From Bacteroidia bacterium (GTDB lineage Bacteria > Bacteroidota > Bacteroidia > Bacteroidales > BM520), in assembly GCA_009930445.1 (NCBI GenBank), contig RZYD01000091.1, forward strand, positions 1 to 8,472: a DNA stretch of 8,472 bases, in the 5' to 3' direction. The notes under the pieces were generated by a model. The model was not told where the DNA came from, did no database searches, and saw only the letters and a program-made list of their open reading frames with translations. The stretch's first letter is position 1. Every line of letters begins with the position of its first letter. The position numbers and the translations under genes are program-made. This document shows, piece by piece, positions 1 to 6,245 of this stretch.

Positions 1-103
1 TCGTTCTATGTATTAAGTCTATTTCTAAAATGGAGTGCAAAATACGGTATAATTATTCAAAAAAGCAAAAGAGCCTTCATTTTTTTTGAAAAACTTAATT
101 GTG
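1..103. other. Flank downstream of cinA, no gene recognised
   Basis: AT-rich sequence between the window edge and the cinA stop codon. Plus-strand frame 1 stays open from base 1 to a TGA at 118-120, but the translation is rich in Lys, Phe and Ile, matches no family I recognise, and would run into the cinA 3' end, so I do not call it a gene. The only structure seen is the inverted repeat at 56-90. Confidence 0.5.
56..90 (-). terminator. AT-rich inverted repeat, possible cinA terminator
   Basis: TTCAAAAAA (56-64) and TTTTTTGAA (82-90) are perfect 9-bp inverted arms around a 17-nt loop, 14 bases beyond the cinA stop. The run of T at the 3' side in either orientation makes a weak or bidirectional terminator possible. 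The stem has a single G-C pair and a long loop, so it would be unstable; chance in AT-rich sequence is a real alternative. Confidence 0.35.
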
Positions 104-1351
104 TTAAACAAAATCGGCAATGAGCTTAATTCTCAGATAATTCAAAGCCGCGGCGGCCGATTGAATGATAATTCTTTCGCGGTTTCCGCCAAAGAAAAAT
201 GATTTTGCGGTTCCCCCGTTTTTATCGGCGACAGCAATCCACACGGTACCCACAGGTTTAGCGTCAGTTCCACCGCCAGGCCCGGCAATACCAGAGGTTG
301 CGATGGCGAAGTCGCTTCCTGTTCTGTTTCGTACACCTTCAGCCATCTGAATCACAACAGCCTCACTTACTGCCCCCTGCATGTCAATCGTGTCGGGATT
401 CACGTTCAGTAATGCACATTTTACTTCATTTTTATACGCCACCACTCCTCCCAGGAAGCATTCGGAAACGCCGGGAAGTGCTGTCAGTAGTGCTGCGATA
501 TACCCACCGGTGCAACTTTCAGCCACGGAAACAGTCAGATGATGCTGTATTAAAAGGTCTGTAACTACCGATTCCATTGTATCATTATCAGAGCCAATAA
601 TGCAGTCAGGTATGATGGTATACAGGGTTTTCGTGTAATCAGAAACTTCTTCCTGAAGGCGACAGGAATCCTTTCCAAAAGCGGAGAGGCGCAGACGCAC
701 CATACCGGGACGCGGCAGATAGGCCAATTTAATATGAGGTGGAAGGGCGGATTCCCAGTGAGAAATTTTGTCTGCCAGCCATGATTCGCCTACACCATGT
801 GTAACAATTGTTTTATGGACAATAGCTGCTCCGGCATTTTTTGGTTTAAGAGCGGGAAGGATAAAATCCGTCATGAGGCCTTTCATTTCATACGGCACCC
901 CGGGCATGGAAACCACAATCACCCCATGGTGTTCAAACCACATGGCCGGGGCGGTTCCATGCATGTTGGGGATGACAGTACAGCTGGCAGGCACCATAGC
1001 CTGTTGAAGATTAGACTCAGTAAGCACATATTTTCTTCGGGAGAACAACTCCCGGATGTGGTTCAGTGTTTCCTGATGAAGGACAAGCTTTGTGTTAAAG
1101 AAACGACAAAGTACATCCTTGGTTATATCGTCGTTTGTCGGGCCCAGACCCCCGGTAAGCAGCACGACATCCGCATGCTGCAGCGCAATTCCCAATGCAG
1201 AAAAAATGGCCTCACTGGAATCAGAAACCGTTGTAACGCGTGAAACGGTCATTCCCGCCGCCGATAACTCTGCACCCATCCAGGCGGCATTGGTATTCAC
1301 CACCTGTCCGATCAGAAGCTCATCTCCAATAGAAATAATCTCAACATTCAT
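104..1351 (-). CDS. cinA: CinA family protein (NMN amidohydrolase / competence-damage inducible protein A)
   Basis: Cytoplasmic two-domain CinA protein, 415 aa, close to full family length. The N-terminal MoCF-biosynthesis-like (COG1058) domain covers about residues 1-170, with the opening motif EIISIGDELLIG (4-15) and TGGLGPTNDD (66-75). A middle region leads to the C-terminal CinA/PncC amidohydrolase domain (about 255-410), with VAESCTGG (276-283) holding the conserved Ser, AYKNEVK (305-311) and TSGIAGPGGGTDAKPVGTVW (352-371). In characterised members the C-terminal domain deamidates nicotinamide mononucleotide and the N-terminal domain acts as an ADP-ribose pyrophosphatase, a pyridine nucleotide salvage role. 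I chose the ATG at 1351 because MNVEIISIGDELLIG fits the family N-terminus; a TTG two codons upstream (1357) is open but unnecessary. It is transcribed divergently from the uridine-phosphorylase-like gene. Confidence 0.95.
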   Translation of the reverse strand: MNVEIISIGDELLIGQVVNTNAAWMGAELSAAGMTVSRVTTVSDSSEAIFSALGIALQHADVVLLTGGLGPTNDDITKDVLCRFFNTKLVLHQETLNHIRELFSRRKYVLTESNLQQAMVPASCTVIPNMHGTAPAMWFEHHGVIVVSMPGVPYEMKGLMTDFILPALKPKNAGAAIVHKTIVTHGVGESWLADKISHWESALPPHIKLAYLPRPGMVRLRLSAFGKDSCRLQEEVSDYTKTLYTIIPDCIIGSDNDTMESVVTDLLIQHHLTVSVAESCTGGYIAALLTALPGVSECFLGGVVAYKNEVKCALLNVNPDTIDMQGAVSEAVVIQMAEGVRNRTGSDFAIATSGIAGPGGGTDAKPVGTVWIAVADKNGGTAKSFFFGGNRERIIIQSAAAALNYLRIKLIADFV

Positions 1352-1374
1352 ATCCAAAATTCAGTAAGAAAAAA

Positions 1375-1382
1375 CAAAAATA
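1375..1382 (-). promoter_or_regulatory. Candidate -7 promoter element for cinA
   Basis: On the minus strand this reads TATTTTTG, matching the Bacteroidota -7 consensus TAnnTTTG, 23 bases upstream of the chosen cinA ATG. No clear TTG/TTTG -33 element is seen at the usual 19-21 bp spacing, and the sequence is A/T rich, so confidence is moderate. Confidence 0.45.
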
Positions 1383-1396
1383 CACTTATGTTTCAG

Positions 1397-1404
1397 TACA
1401 TTTG
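1397..1404 (+). promoter_or_regulatory. Candidate -7 promoter element for the uridine-phosphorylase-like gene
   Basis: TACATTTG is an exact match to TAnnTTTG and leaves 27 bases before the ATG at 1432, a typical short leader. The -33 element is not recognisable. It lies 14 bp from the oppositely oriented cinA element, so the two promoters would share one short divergent control region. Confidence 0.55.
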
Positions 1405-1431
1405 TTCCTATCAATAAAAAAATAATACCTT

Positions 1432-2310
1432 ATGAACCCTTATAGCAGGCCAACAGAATTGGTAATCAACAGCGACGGAAGCGTTTATCATTTAAAATTA
1501 CACCCTGAAGAGCTCGCCGACACCGTAATTGTCGTTGGAGATCCAGAGCGGGTTGCGCAGATCAGCGGATACTTTGACCGGATTGAAATCACCAGAATGA
1601 ACCGTGAAATTGTAACCCATACGGGATTTCTTTCCGGAAAACGCATCACAGTGATGAGTACAGGAATGGGAACAGACAACATCGATATTGTGATAAACGA
1701 ACTGGATGCCCTGGTAAACATCGATTTGAAGAACAGACAAATTAAAGAGCATCCCCGAAAACTCACCATCGTGAGGCTGGGAACTTCAGGAGCGATGCAG
1801 CCGGAAATACCGGTAAATTCGTTTGTTTTATCCAACTACGCCCTCGGGCTCGACGGGCTGCTTAATTTTTATGCCATTCAGGAAGGAATACTGGATAGTG
1901 TGCTTGGGGATTCATTCAGAAAGTTTGTTGACTGGGATGCGCATTTACCTTATGTTTATGGAGTAAAATGCGCAGAAAATCTGTTGGAGAGATTCAATGG
2001 GGAAGATTTTTACCGGGGAATAACAGCTACAGCACCGGGTTTTTATGGTCCCCAGGGGCGCGTGATGCGACTTGGATTAGGTTTTCCGGAGCTTAATGCC
2101 CGAATGCAGAATTTCAGTTATGCGGGACTGAAAATCACAAATTATGAAATGGAAACTTCAGCATTATACGGCTTAGGAGGAGCACTGGGCCATGAAATGT
2201 TAACGGTTTGTGTCGCCATTGCCAATCGGGTAACTGGTGATTTTTCGCCTGATTACCATAAAGCGGTCAGAAACCTCATCGAAATCGTTTTAGAAAAACT
2301 CACCACATAA
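1432..2310 (+). CDS. udp: Nucleoside phosphorylase, uridine phosphorylase-like
   Basis: Cytoplasmic NP-I family phosphorylase (292 aa) that probably splits uridine with phosphate to uracil and ribose-1-phosphate for pyrimidine salvage. Visible motifs in order: YHLKL (19-23, His20 at the place of E. coli Udp His8), VVGDPERV (34-41, phosphate loop), STGMGTDNIDIVINEL (76-91), VRLGTSGAMQ (114-123, phosphate-binding Arg/Thr), FYGPQGR (204-210) and NYEMETSALYGL (237-248, ribose-binding Glu-Met-Glu). Gln208 and Arg210 correspond to the uracil-recognising Gln/Arg pair of uridine phosphorylases, which argues against a purine phosphorylase. It is about 40 aa longer than E. coli Udp, mostly in the segment at 130-200, as in longer UPP-type enzymes. 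Exact substrate range cannot be read from sequence. A -7 motif precedes it; the next gene follows after 78 bp on the same strand with no evident terminator, so the two may be cotranscribed. Confidence 0.88.
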   Translation: MNPYSRPTELVINSDGSVYHLKLHPEELADTVIVVGDPERVAQISGYFDRIEITRMNREIVTHTGFLSGKRITVMSTGMGTDNIDIVINELDALVNIDLKNRQIKEHPRKLTIVRLGTSGAMQPEIPVNSFVLSNYALGLDGLLNFYAIQEGILDSVLGDSFRKFVDWDAHLPYVYGVKCAENLLERFNGEDFYRGITATAPGFYGPQGRVMRLGLGFPELNARMQNFSYAGLKITNYEMETSALYGLGGALGHEMLTVCVAIANRVTGDFSPDYHKAVRNLIEIVLEKLTT

Positions 2311-2388
2311 CAGGAAATCCGGAAAAGGGAAGGCAGGTAGGGGCAAAAAATTTCATACCACGGGTATCCGACGTAATAAGAAATAAAA

Positions 2389-3105
2389 ATGGAAGATATT
2401 GTACAACATGTACTGAAAGCGCTCAAGACAGAAGGGGATGAAAAAATCAGAAAGTCGAGTCAGCGATTCTTCAAAGAACCTATTCCGACTTATGGAATAA
2501 AATCAGCTTCTGTAACAAGAATCGGCAAAAGATATTTTCCCTATTCCTCAACAAAAGAAGAGATTTGGAAATTTTGTGAAGCCTTATGGCAAAGCGGATA
2601 TCTTGAAGCGACTTTTATTGCCTGTAATTGGTCGTATGCCTTACGGAAACAGTATGTGGCAGAGGACTTTTCGGTATTTGAACGTTGGATAAACCAATAT
2701 GTAAATAACTGGGCCTCATGTGATACTTTGTGTAATCATACGGTTGGGTCTGTGATAGAGATGTATCCTGAAAAGATATCCCGGCTCAAAATTCTGGCTA
2801 CCTCCGGTAACCGATGGATGAGAAGGGCAGCGGCAGTATCGTTGATTGTTCCTGCCCGAAAGGGAAAATTTTTGAATGACATATTTGCTATTGCCGACCT
2901 GTTACTTAACGATCCCGACGATATAGTGCAGAAAGGATATGGATGGATGTTAAAAGTAGCGAGCCAGCGTCATGAATCCGAAATTTTTAGCTATGTTATG
3001 AAAAATAAAAACGCGATGCCACGCACGGCACTGCGATATGCCATAGAAAAAATGCCGGATGCATTAAAATGCGCCGCGATGGCAAAAAATCAATCAATTA
3101 TTTAA
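2389..3105 (+). CDS. DNA alkylation repair protein, AlkD-like HEAT-repeat glycosylase
   Basis: A 238-aa all-helical protein of the AlkC/AlkD family, which excises positively charged alkylated bases such as 3-methyladenine and 7-methylguanine from DNA without base flipping. Key AlkD positions can be followed: the N-x-W-A-S-C-D block at 107-112 gives Trp108 and Asp112, matching Trp109 and catalytic Asp113 of Bacillus cereus AlkD; NRWMRRAA (141-148) supplies the conserved Arg; GYGWMLK (183-189) supplies Trp186, matching Trp187. All key residues are therefore present and the enzyme is likely active. The FFKEP...YGIKSA N-terminus and the KGKFLNDIF and MPRTALRYAIEKMP blocks are recalled as typical of the short family members seen in Bacteroidota and Firmicutes. 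There is no recognisable promoter in the 78-bp upstream gap, so it may be read from the gene before it. A terminator follows. Confidence 0.92.
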   Translation: MEDIVQHVLKALKTEGDEKIRKSSQRFFKEPIPTYGIKSASVTRIGKRYFPYSSTKEEIWKFCEALWQSGYLEATFIACNWSYALRKQYVAEDFSVFERWINQYVNNWASCDTLCNHTVGSVIEMYPEKISRLKILATSGNRWMRRAAAVSLIVPARKGKFLNDIFAIADLLLNDPDDIVQKGYGWMLKVASQRHESEIFSYVMKNKNAMPRTALRYAIEKMPDALKCAAMAKNQSII

Positions 3106-3167
3106 TATTATATTAGAATATCACAGATTACGGGCATCGTAAGCAAGTGCATGATTTATGGCATTAC

Positions 3168-3213
3168 ACTCCCCGGATTCAGAGAGGGAACACCCTCCGG
3201 AGTTCTGTTTTTT
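3168..3213 (+). terminator. Factor-independent terminator after the AlkD-like gene
   Basis: The hairpin has an inner perfect stem GAGGG/CCCTC (3184-3188 with 3193-3197) around a 4-nt loop AACA, and an outer pairing ACTCC/GGAGT (3168-3172 with 3199-3203) separated by a bulged left side. Six T residues (3208-3213) follow four bases after the outer arm. It begins 62 bases after the AlkD-like stop and stands upstream of the next gene's leader, so it should insulate the two genes. Confidence 0.65.
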
Positions 3214-3237
3214 ACGGAAAGAGATCCATTTTTTCTA

Positions 3238-3245
3238 TAACTTTA
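3238..3245 (+). promoter_or_regulatory. Weak -7-like element before the SirB1-like gene
   Basis: TAACTTTA differs from TAnnTTTG only at the last base. It lies just downstream of the terminator and 53 bases before the ATG at 3299. No -33 element is evident. A promoter is expected here because the terminator isolates the gene, but this particular match is tentative. Confidence 0.25.
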
Positions 3246-3298
3246 CACAAATAAACAAAAAGTCCGGGAGATAGTTATAGAGAAAGACAGCAGGCACT

Positions 3299-4195
3299 AT
3301 GGAGCATCAGAATGAGAATGAGAAAGCGAAAGAGATACAGAAACTGGAAGCACTTATCAGTTTGATGGATGACCCTGATGAGGGGATAGTCCGGCAGATC
3401 ACTGAACAGATTTACGTTTTCGGAATCGATGCAGTTGCTACATTAGAAAAAGCCTGGGACAACGCATTTAATCCATTGGTGCAAAGCCGGCTGGAGGATA
3501 TAATTCAGCATCTGCAATACACGAGTTTATACACAGATTTGCACAACTGGTATTTACAGGGCGGTACGGACTTGCTAAAAGGCTTTATGTTGTTGTCAAA
3601 ATCGCGGTATCCCGATCTCAATGAATCGGACATCATGCACCAGATAGGCCAGTTAACACAGGATGTGTGGCTGGAGCTTAACAAAGATCTCACTGCCCTG
3701 GCGAAGGTCAGGGTTATGAACCACATTTTTTATGAAGTACATGGGTTCAACGGAAATTTAACAAAAATTGGAGCTCCGGCGAATAATTACATCAACCAGT
3801 TGCTGGAAACGCGAAAAGGGAATCCCTTATCGTTAGGTATTCTGTATCTCATTATAGCACAAAGTCTTAAAATCCCGGTATTTGGCATTAATCTACCTCA
3901 GCATTTTATTATTGGCTATGCCAATGAACAGCGTGTGGGGCATGAGATAAAGGTAGATGCAACGCGTATCCGCTTTTATATCAATGCGTTCAGGCAGGGT
4001 AAAATTTTCAGCCGGAGCGATATTGAAGAATTTTTAACCCAAATGAATATAAAACACGAAGCGCGTTTTTTTCTCCCCTGCGATAATATCACCATGATCA
4101 AACGCCTGATAGCAAATTTAATTCTGGCATACGAAGCGGAAGGAGAACCAGCCCGGGTTGAGGAGTTAAAAAAATTAGCAAAAGCGCTCAACTAA
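3299..4195 (+). CDS. SirB1-family transglutaminase-like protein with N-terminal HEAT-like segment
   Basis: A 298-aa soluble protein with no signal peptide or membrane segment. Residues 15-72 (LEALISLMDDPDEGIVRQIT... to about HLQ) look like one or two HEAT-type helical repeats. Residues about 75-250 resemble the SirB1 N-terminal, transglutaminase-like domain: KVRVMNHIFYEVHGFNGN (136-153), RKGNPLSLGILYL (172-184), PVFGINLPQHFIIGY (193-207) and FYINAFRQGKIFSRSDIEEFL (226-246). The C-terminal helices ending in RVEELKKLAKALN are TPR-like in character. His202 matches the family histidine, but the position where active transglutaminases carry Cys is occupied by the PLSLG segment, and the usual Asp of the IDPF motif is Asn (YINAF, 228-232). 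I infer a non-catalytic or scaffold role; the biological function is unknown. It lies alone between a terminator and the convergent purC gene. Confidence 0.8.
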   Translation: MEHQNENEKAKEIQKLEALISLMDDPDEGIVRQITEQIYVFGIDAVATLEKAWDNAFNPLVQSRLEDIIQHLQYTSLYTDLHNWYLQGGTDLLKGFMLLSKSRYPDLNESDIMHQIGQLTQDVWLELNKDLTALAKVRVMNHIFYEVHGFNGNLTKIGAPANNYINQLLETRKGNPLSLGILYLIIAQSLKIPVFGINLPQHFIIGYANEQRVGHEIKVDATRIRFYINAFRQGKIFSRSDIEEFLTQMNIKHEARFFLPCDNITMIKRLIANLILAYEAEGEPARVEELKKLAKALN

Positions 4196-4210
4196 ACCCG
4201 GGGTAGCTTT

Positions 4211-5167
4211 TTATCGTTTAAAATAGATGTCAAGAAAGGTAAAAATATTGTGTTCCACTCTTTTTTCGACATCCTGACCCTCGGGTTTTTCGAATGTATC
4301 TCCGGTAATACGTTGAAAAAGTTCAATATACCGTTTTGATACATCGGATACAAATTCAGGGGGCATGATCGGCTCTATCTGACCTGGTTTTCCCTGAAAA
4401 CCATTATCCATAAGCCATTGCCTGACAAATTCCTTTGAAAGCTGTCGTTGTTTTTCGCCATTTTGCTGGCGTTCATCATATCCATCGGCATAAAAGTAGC
4501 GGGAGGAATCCGGGGTATGAATTTCATCAATCAGATAAATAGTTCCGTTTGATTTTCCGAATTCATATTTTGTATCCACCAGGATAAGTCCTTTTTCAGC
4601 GGCCATTTGAGTGCCCCGGTTAAAGAGCTCACGCGTATACGCTTCAAGCCTGAGATACTCCTTTTCGTCCACAAGGCCCTCACGAATAATCTCATCTTTT
4701 GAGATATCTTCATCATGGCCTTCCATAGCTTTTGTGGTTGGGGTAATAATAGGCGCAGGAAATTTATCATTTTCCTTCATTCCCCCGGGAAGTGGCACAC
4801 CGCAAAGTAACCGCTTTCCTGTCTGATATTCGCGCCATGCATGACCGGTTAGGTATCCGCGGATAACCATTTCAACCCGAAAGGGGGTGCAAAACCTTCC
4901 AAAGGTAACCATTGGGTCGGGTGTAGCAATTTTCCAGTTTGGAACGATATCCTCAGTGGCATCCAGAAACCGGGAAGCCATTTGATTAAGTACCTGCCCC
5001 TTGTAAGGAATGCCTTCACGCAAAACCCTGTCGAAGGCAGAAATCCGGTCGGTAACGACCATCATCATATAGCCTTCATCCAGATAGTATACATCCCTGA
5101 CTTTTCCTTTGTAGGTACCGACCTGTCGGGGAAGATCGAAATTTGTAGCTGTTAAACCATTTTTCAT
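4211..5167 (-). CDS. purC: Phosphoribosylaminoimidazole-succinocarboxamide synthase (SAICAR synthetase)
   Basis: Joins CAIR and L-aspartate using ATP to give SAICAR in de novo purine synthesis; cytosolic. At 318 aa it is the long form, similar in size to yeast Ade1 and unlike the roughly 240-aa PurC of many bacteria. Motifs: GKVRDVY (21-27, nucleotide loop), TDRISAFD (39-46), RVEMVIRGYLTGHAW (97-111, first family signature), TPTTKAMEGHDE (142-153), LVDTKYEFG (196-204, second signature) and DEIHTPDSSRYF (214-225). The first signature has Gly-His where the textbook pattern has Gly-Ser; from memory this is usual in this phylum. It starts 11 bases after the phoH stop on the same strand, so it is probably the second gene of a phoH-purC operon, and it converges on the SirB1-like gene with only a 15-bp gap. 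Confidence 0.97.
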   Translation of the reverse strand: MKNGLTATNFDLPRQVGTYKGKVRDVYYLDEGYMMMVVTDRISAFDRVLREGIPYKGQVLNQMASRFLDATEDIVPNWKIATPDPMVTFGRFCTPFRVEMVIRGYLTGHAWREYQTGKRLLCGVPLPGGMKENDKFPAPIITPTTKAMEGHDEDISKDEIIREGLVDEKEYLRLEAYTRELFNRGTQMAAEKGLILVDTKYEFGKSNGTIYLIDEIHTPDSSRYFYADGYDERQQNGEKQRQLSKEFVRQWLMDNGFQGKPGQIEPIMPPEFVSDVSKRYIELFQRITGDTFEKPEGQDVEKRVEHNIFTFLDIYFKR

Positions 5168-5178
5168 TGTATATCATG

Positions 5179-6171
5179 TTATTGATTATTTTCATTGTCA
5201 GGATTGTTTTTTTTATTTGTAAAGTTTTCTGAAGCATACGCTTTAATGATCCGTGTAACGAGTTTATGACGAACTACGTCTTTTTCATTCAGGTATACAA
5301 AATTAATACCCTCAATATCAGAGAGTAATGTTGAAGACTGCACTAATCCGGAAGCTTGACGAGGCGGCAAATCGATCTGGGTGATATCGCCGGTAATTAC
5401 AAACTTCGAGGCATTGCCCATTCGGGTAAGGAACATTTTCAATTGATTGGGGGTAGCGTTCTGAGCTTCATCAAGGATGGCAAAGACACCGCTTAATGTT
5501 CGTCCCCGCATAAAAGCGAGAGGAGCAATTTCAATGGTACCCTCTTCGAGATAAGCGGAAAGTTTTTGGGCCGGTAGCATATCCCGGAGGGCATCATAGA
5601 GGGGGCGCAGGTAGGGATCCAGTTTTTCTTTGAGGTCGCCGGGCAGGAAGCCGAGGTTTTCACCGGCTTCAACAGCTGGCCGGGTCAGGATAATTCGTTT
5701 AACCTCCCGCGCTTTCAGGGCTCTAACGGCGAGTGCTACGGCGGTATAGGTTTTCCCGGTACCGGCAGGTCCGATGGCAAAAAGCATATCGTCTTTTTCC
5801 AAAGCCTTCACCATTTTACGTTGATTTTCCGTGCGTGGTTGAATCATCAATCCATTTCTGCCATAAACCAATACATCGCCCTTCAACGGCCCTTCATTAC
5901 CGGGTTTTGATTTCTCAAAACCCGGGGAAATCAAGCGGTTCAGCTCCGAAGGATGGATTACTCCATACGTATCATAGGCATGCAATAAACGGTCGAAACA
6001 ACTTTCAAAATGGGCTATATCCTCTTCACTTCCAATAATTTTCATCACTTCACCCCGGGCAATAATTTTCAGTTTTGGAAATAAATCCCGCAACACATTC
6101 AGGTTAATATCATTAACACCATATATTTCGACCGGGCTATAGGAAGCAAGACTGATTATTTGTTCCGACAT
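5179..6171 (-). CDS. phoH: PhoH family ATPase
   Basis: A 330-aa PhoH/YbeZ-type P-loop ATPase, generally linked to RNA metabolism and ribosome maturation together with YbeY. An N-terminal KH-like domain (about 10-70, with the VNDINLNVLRDLFP and ARGEVMKIIGSEEDI segments) is joined by a variable linker (about 75-97) to the ATPase domain: Walker A GPAGTGKT (134-141), LTRPAVEAGENLGFLPGDLKEK (162-183), Walker B AILDEAQN (231-238), TGD (260-262) and the DVVRHKLV arginine-finger-like segment (298-305). All nucleotide-binding motifs are intact. The C-terminus is a charged, Asn-rich tail (NFTNKKNNPDNENNQ). The linker codons form an unusually perfect RNA hairpin (5900-5925). It is the first gene of the likely phoH-purC operon, with a -7 motif overlapping a palindrome upstream. 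Confidence 0.96.
   Translation of the reverse strand: MSEQIISLASYSPVEIYGVNDINLNVLRDLFPKLKIIARGEVMKIIGSEEDIAHFESCFDRLLHAYDTYGVIHPSELNRLISPGFEKSKPGNEGPLKGDVLVYGRNGLMIQPRTENQRKMVKALEKDDMLFAIGPAGTGKTYTAVALAVRALKAREVKRIILTRPAVEAGENLGFLPGDLKEKLDPYLRPLYDALRDMLPAQKLSAYLEEGTIEIAPLAFMRGRTLSGVFAILDEAQNATPNQLKMFLTRMGNASKFVITGDITQIDLPPRQASGLVQSSTLLSDIEGINFVYLNEKDVVRHKLVTRIIKAYASENFTNKKNNPDNENNQ
5900..5925 (-). repeat. Perfect 11-bp hairpin with GAAA tetraloop inside phoH
   Basis: CCGGGTTTTGA (5900-5910) and TCAAAACCCGG (5915-5925) are exact reverse complements around 4 bases. In the phoH mRNA the loop reads GAAA, a GNRA tetraloop, on an 11-bp stem. It encodes part of the linker PGFEKSKPGNEG (residues 83-94). 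No U tract follows, so it does not resemble a simple intragenic terminator. Whether it is functional is unknown. Confidence 0.75.
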
Positions 6172-6186
6172 AAATCTGTTTTAGAA

Positions 6187-6214
6187 TAATGCAAATTTAA
6201 GGCAATTTGCATTA
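6187..6214. promoter_or_regulatory. Operator-like palindrome between phoH and the DUF62 gene
   Basis: TAATGCAAATT (6187-6197) and AATTTGCATTA (6204-6214) are perfect 11-bp inverted arms separated by TAAGGC. It overlaps the phoH -7 candidate (6192-6199) and ends 6 bases before the -7 candidate of the divergent gene, the layout expected of an operator acting on both promoters. The core octamer ATGCAAAT recurs at the DUF62-family start codon (6246-6253). No cognate regulator is encoded in the window. Confidence 0.55.
6192..6199 (-). promoter_or_regulatory. Candidate -7 promoter element for phoH-purC
   Basis: On the minus strand this reads TAAATTTG, an exact match to TAnnTTTG, 20 bases before the phoH ATG, which implies a very short leader. 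No clear -33 element is seen. It lies inside the left arm of the palindrome, so a bound protein would block it. Confidence 0.5.
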
Positions 6215-6220
6215 AGTTTG

Positions 6221-6228
6221 TACATTTG
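6221..6228 (+). promoter_or_regulatory. Candidate -7 promoter element for the DUF62-family gene
   Basis: TACATTTG matches TAnnTTTG exactly and is identical to the element before the uridine-phosphorylase-like gene. It ends 17 bases before the ATG at 6246. The nearest TTTG upstream (6206-6209) is too close for a normal -33 element. Confidence 0.5.
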
Positions 6229-6245
6229 TAAATAAAGCCATTTCT

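Noticed and set aside
1..120. Open plus-strand frame at the left edge, continuing to a TGA at 118-120
   Set aside because: No recognisable protein features, skewed Lys/Phe/Ile composition, overlap with the cinA 3' end, and it contains an AT-rich inverted repeat.
112..163. AATCGGC/GCCGATT inverted repeat in the cinA 3' end
   Set aside because: Seven-base arms with a loop of about 40 bases inside coding sequence; easily due to chance.
797..1243. 148-aa plus-strand open frame opposite cinA
   Set aside because: It is antisense to a confidently identified gene, shows no domain character, and is rich in Cys, His and Arg as expected of a shadow frame.
2355..2367. Small dyad ATACC-ACG-GGTAT before the AlkD-like gene
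   Set aside because: Five-base arms are expected by chance; no promoter motif or second site nearby supports an operator.
3814..3829. Near-palindrome AAAAGGGAATCCCTT, also found at 6823-6837
   Set aside because: Both copies lie in coding sequence and encode the same Lys-Gly-Asn-Pro residues; common codons explain the match and the short palindrome.
4196..4230. Possible bidirectional terminator around ACCCGGGG and CTTTTT in the convergent gap
   Set aside because: CCCGGG is self-complementary without a loop, and the AAAGC/GCTTT pairing needs a long unpaired loop; no stable hairpin is visible.
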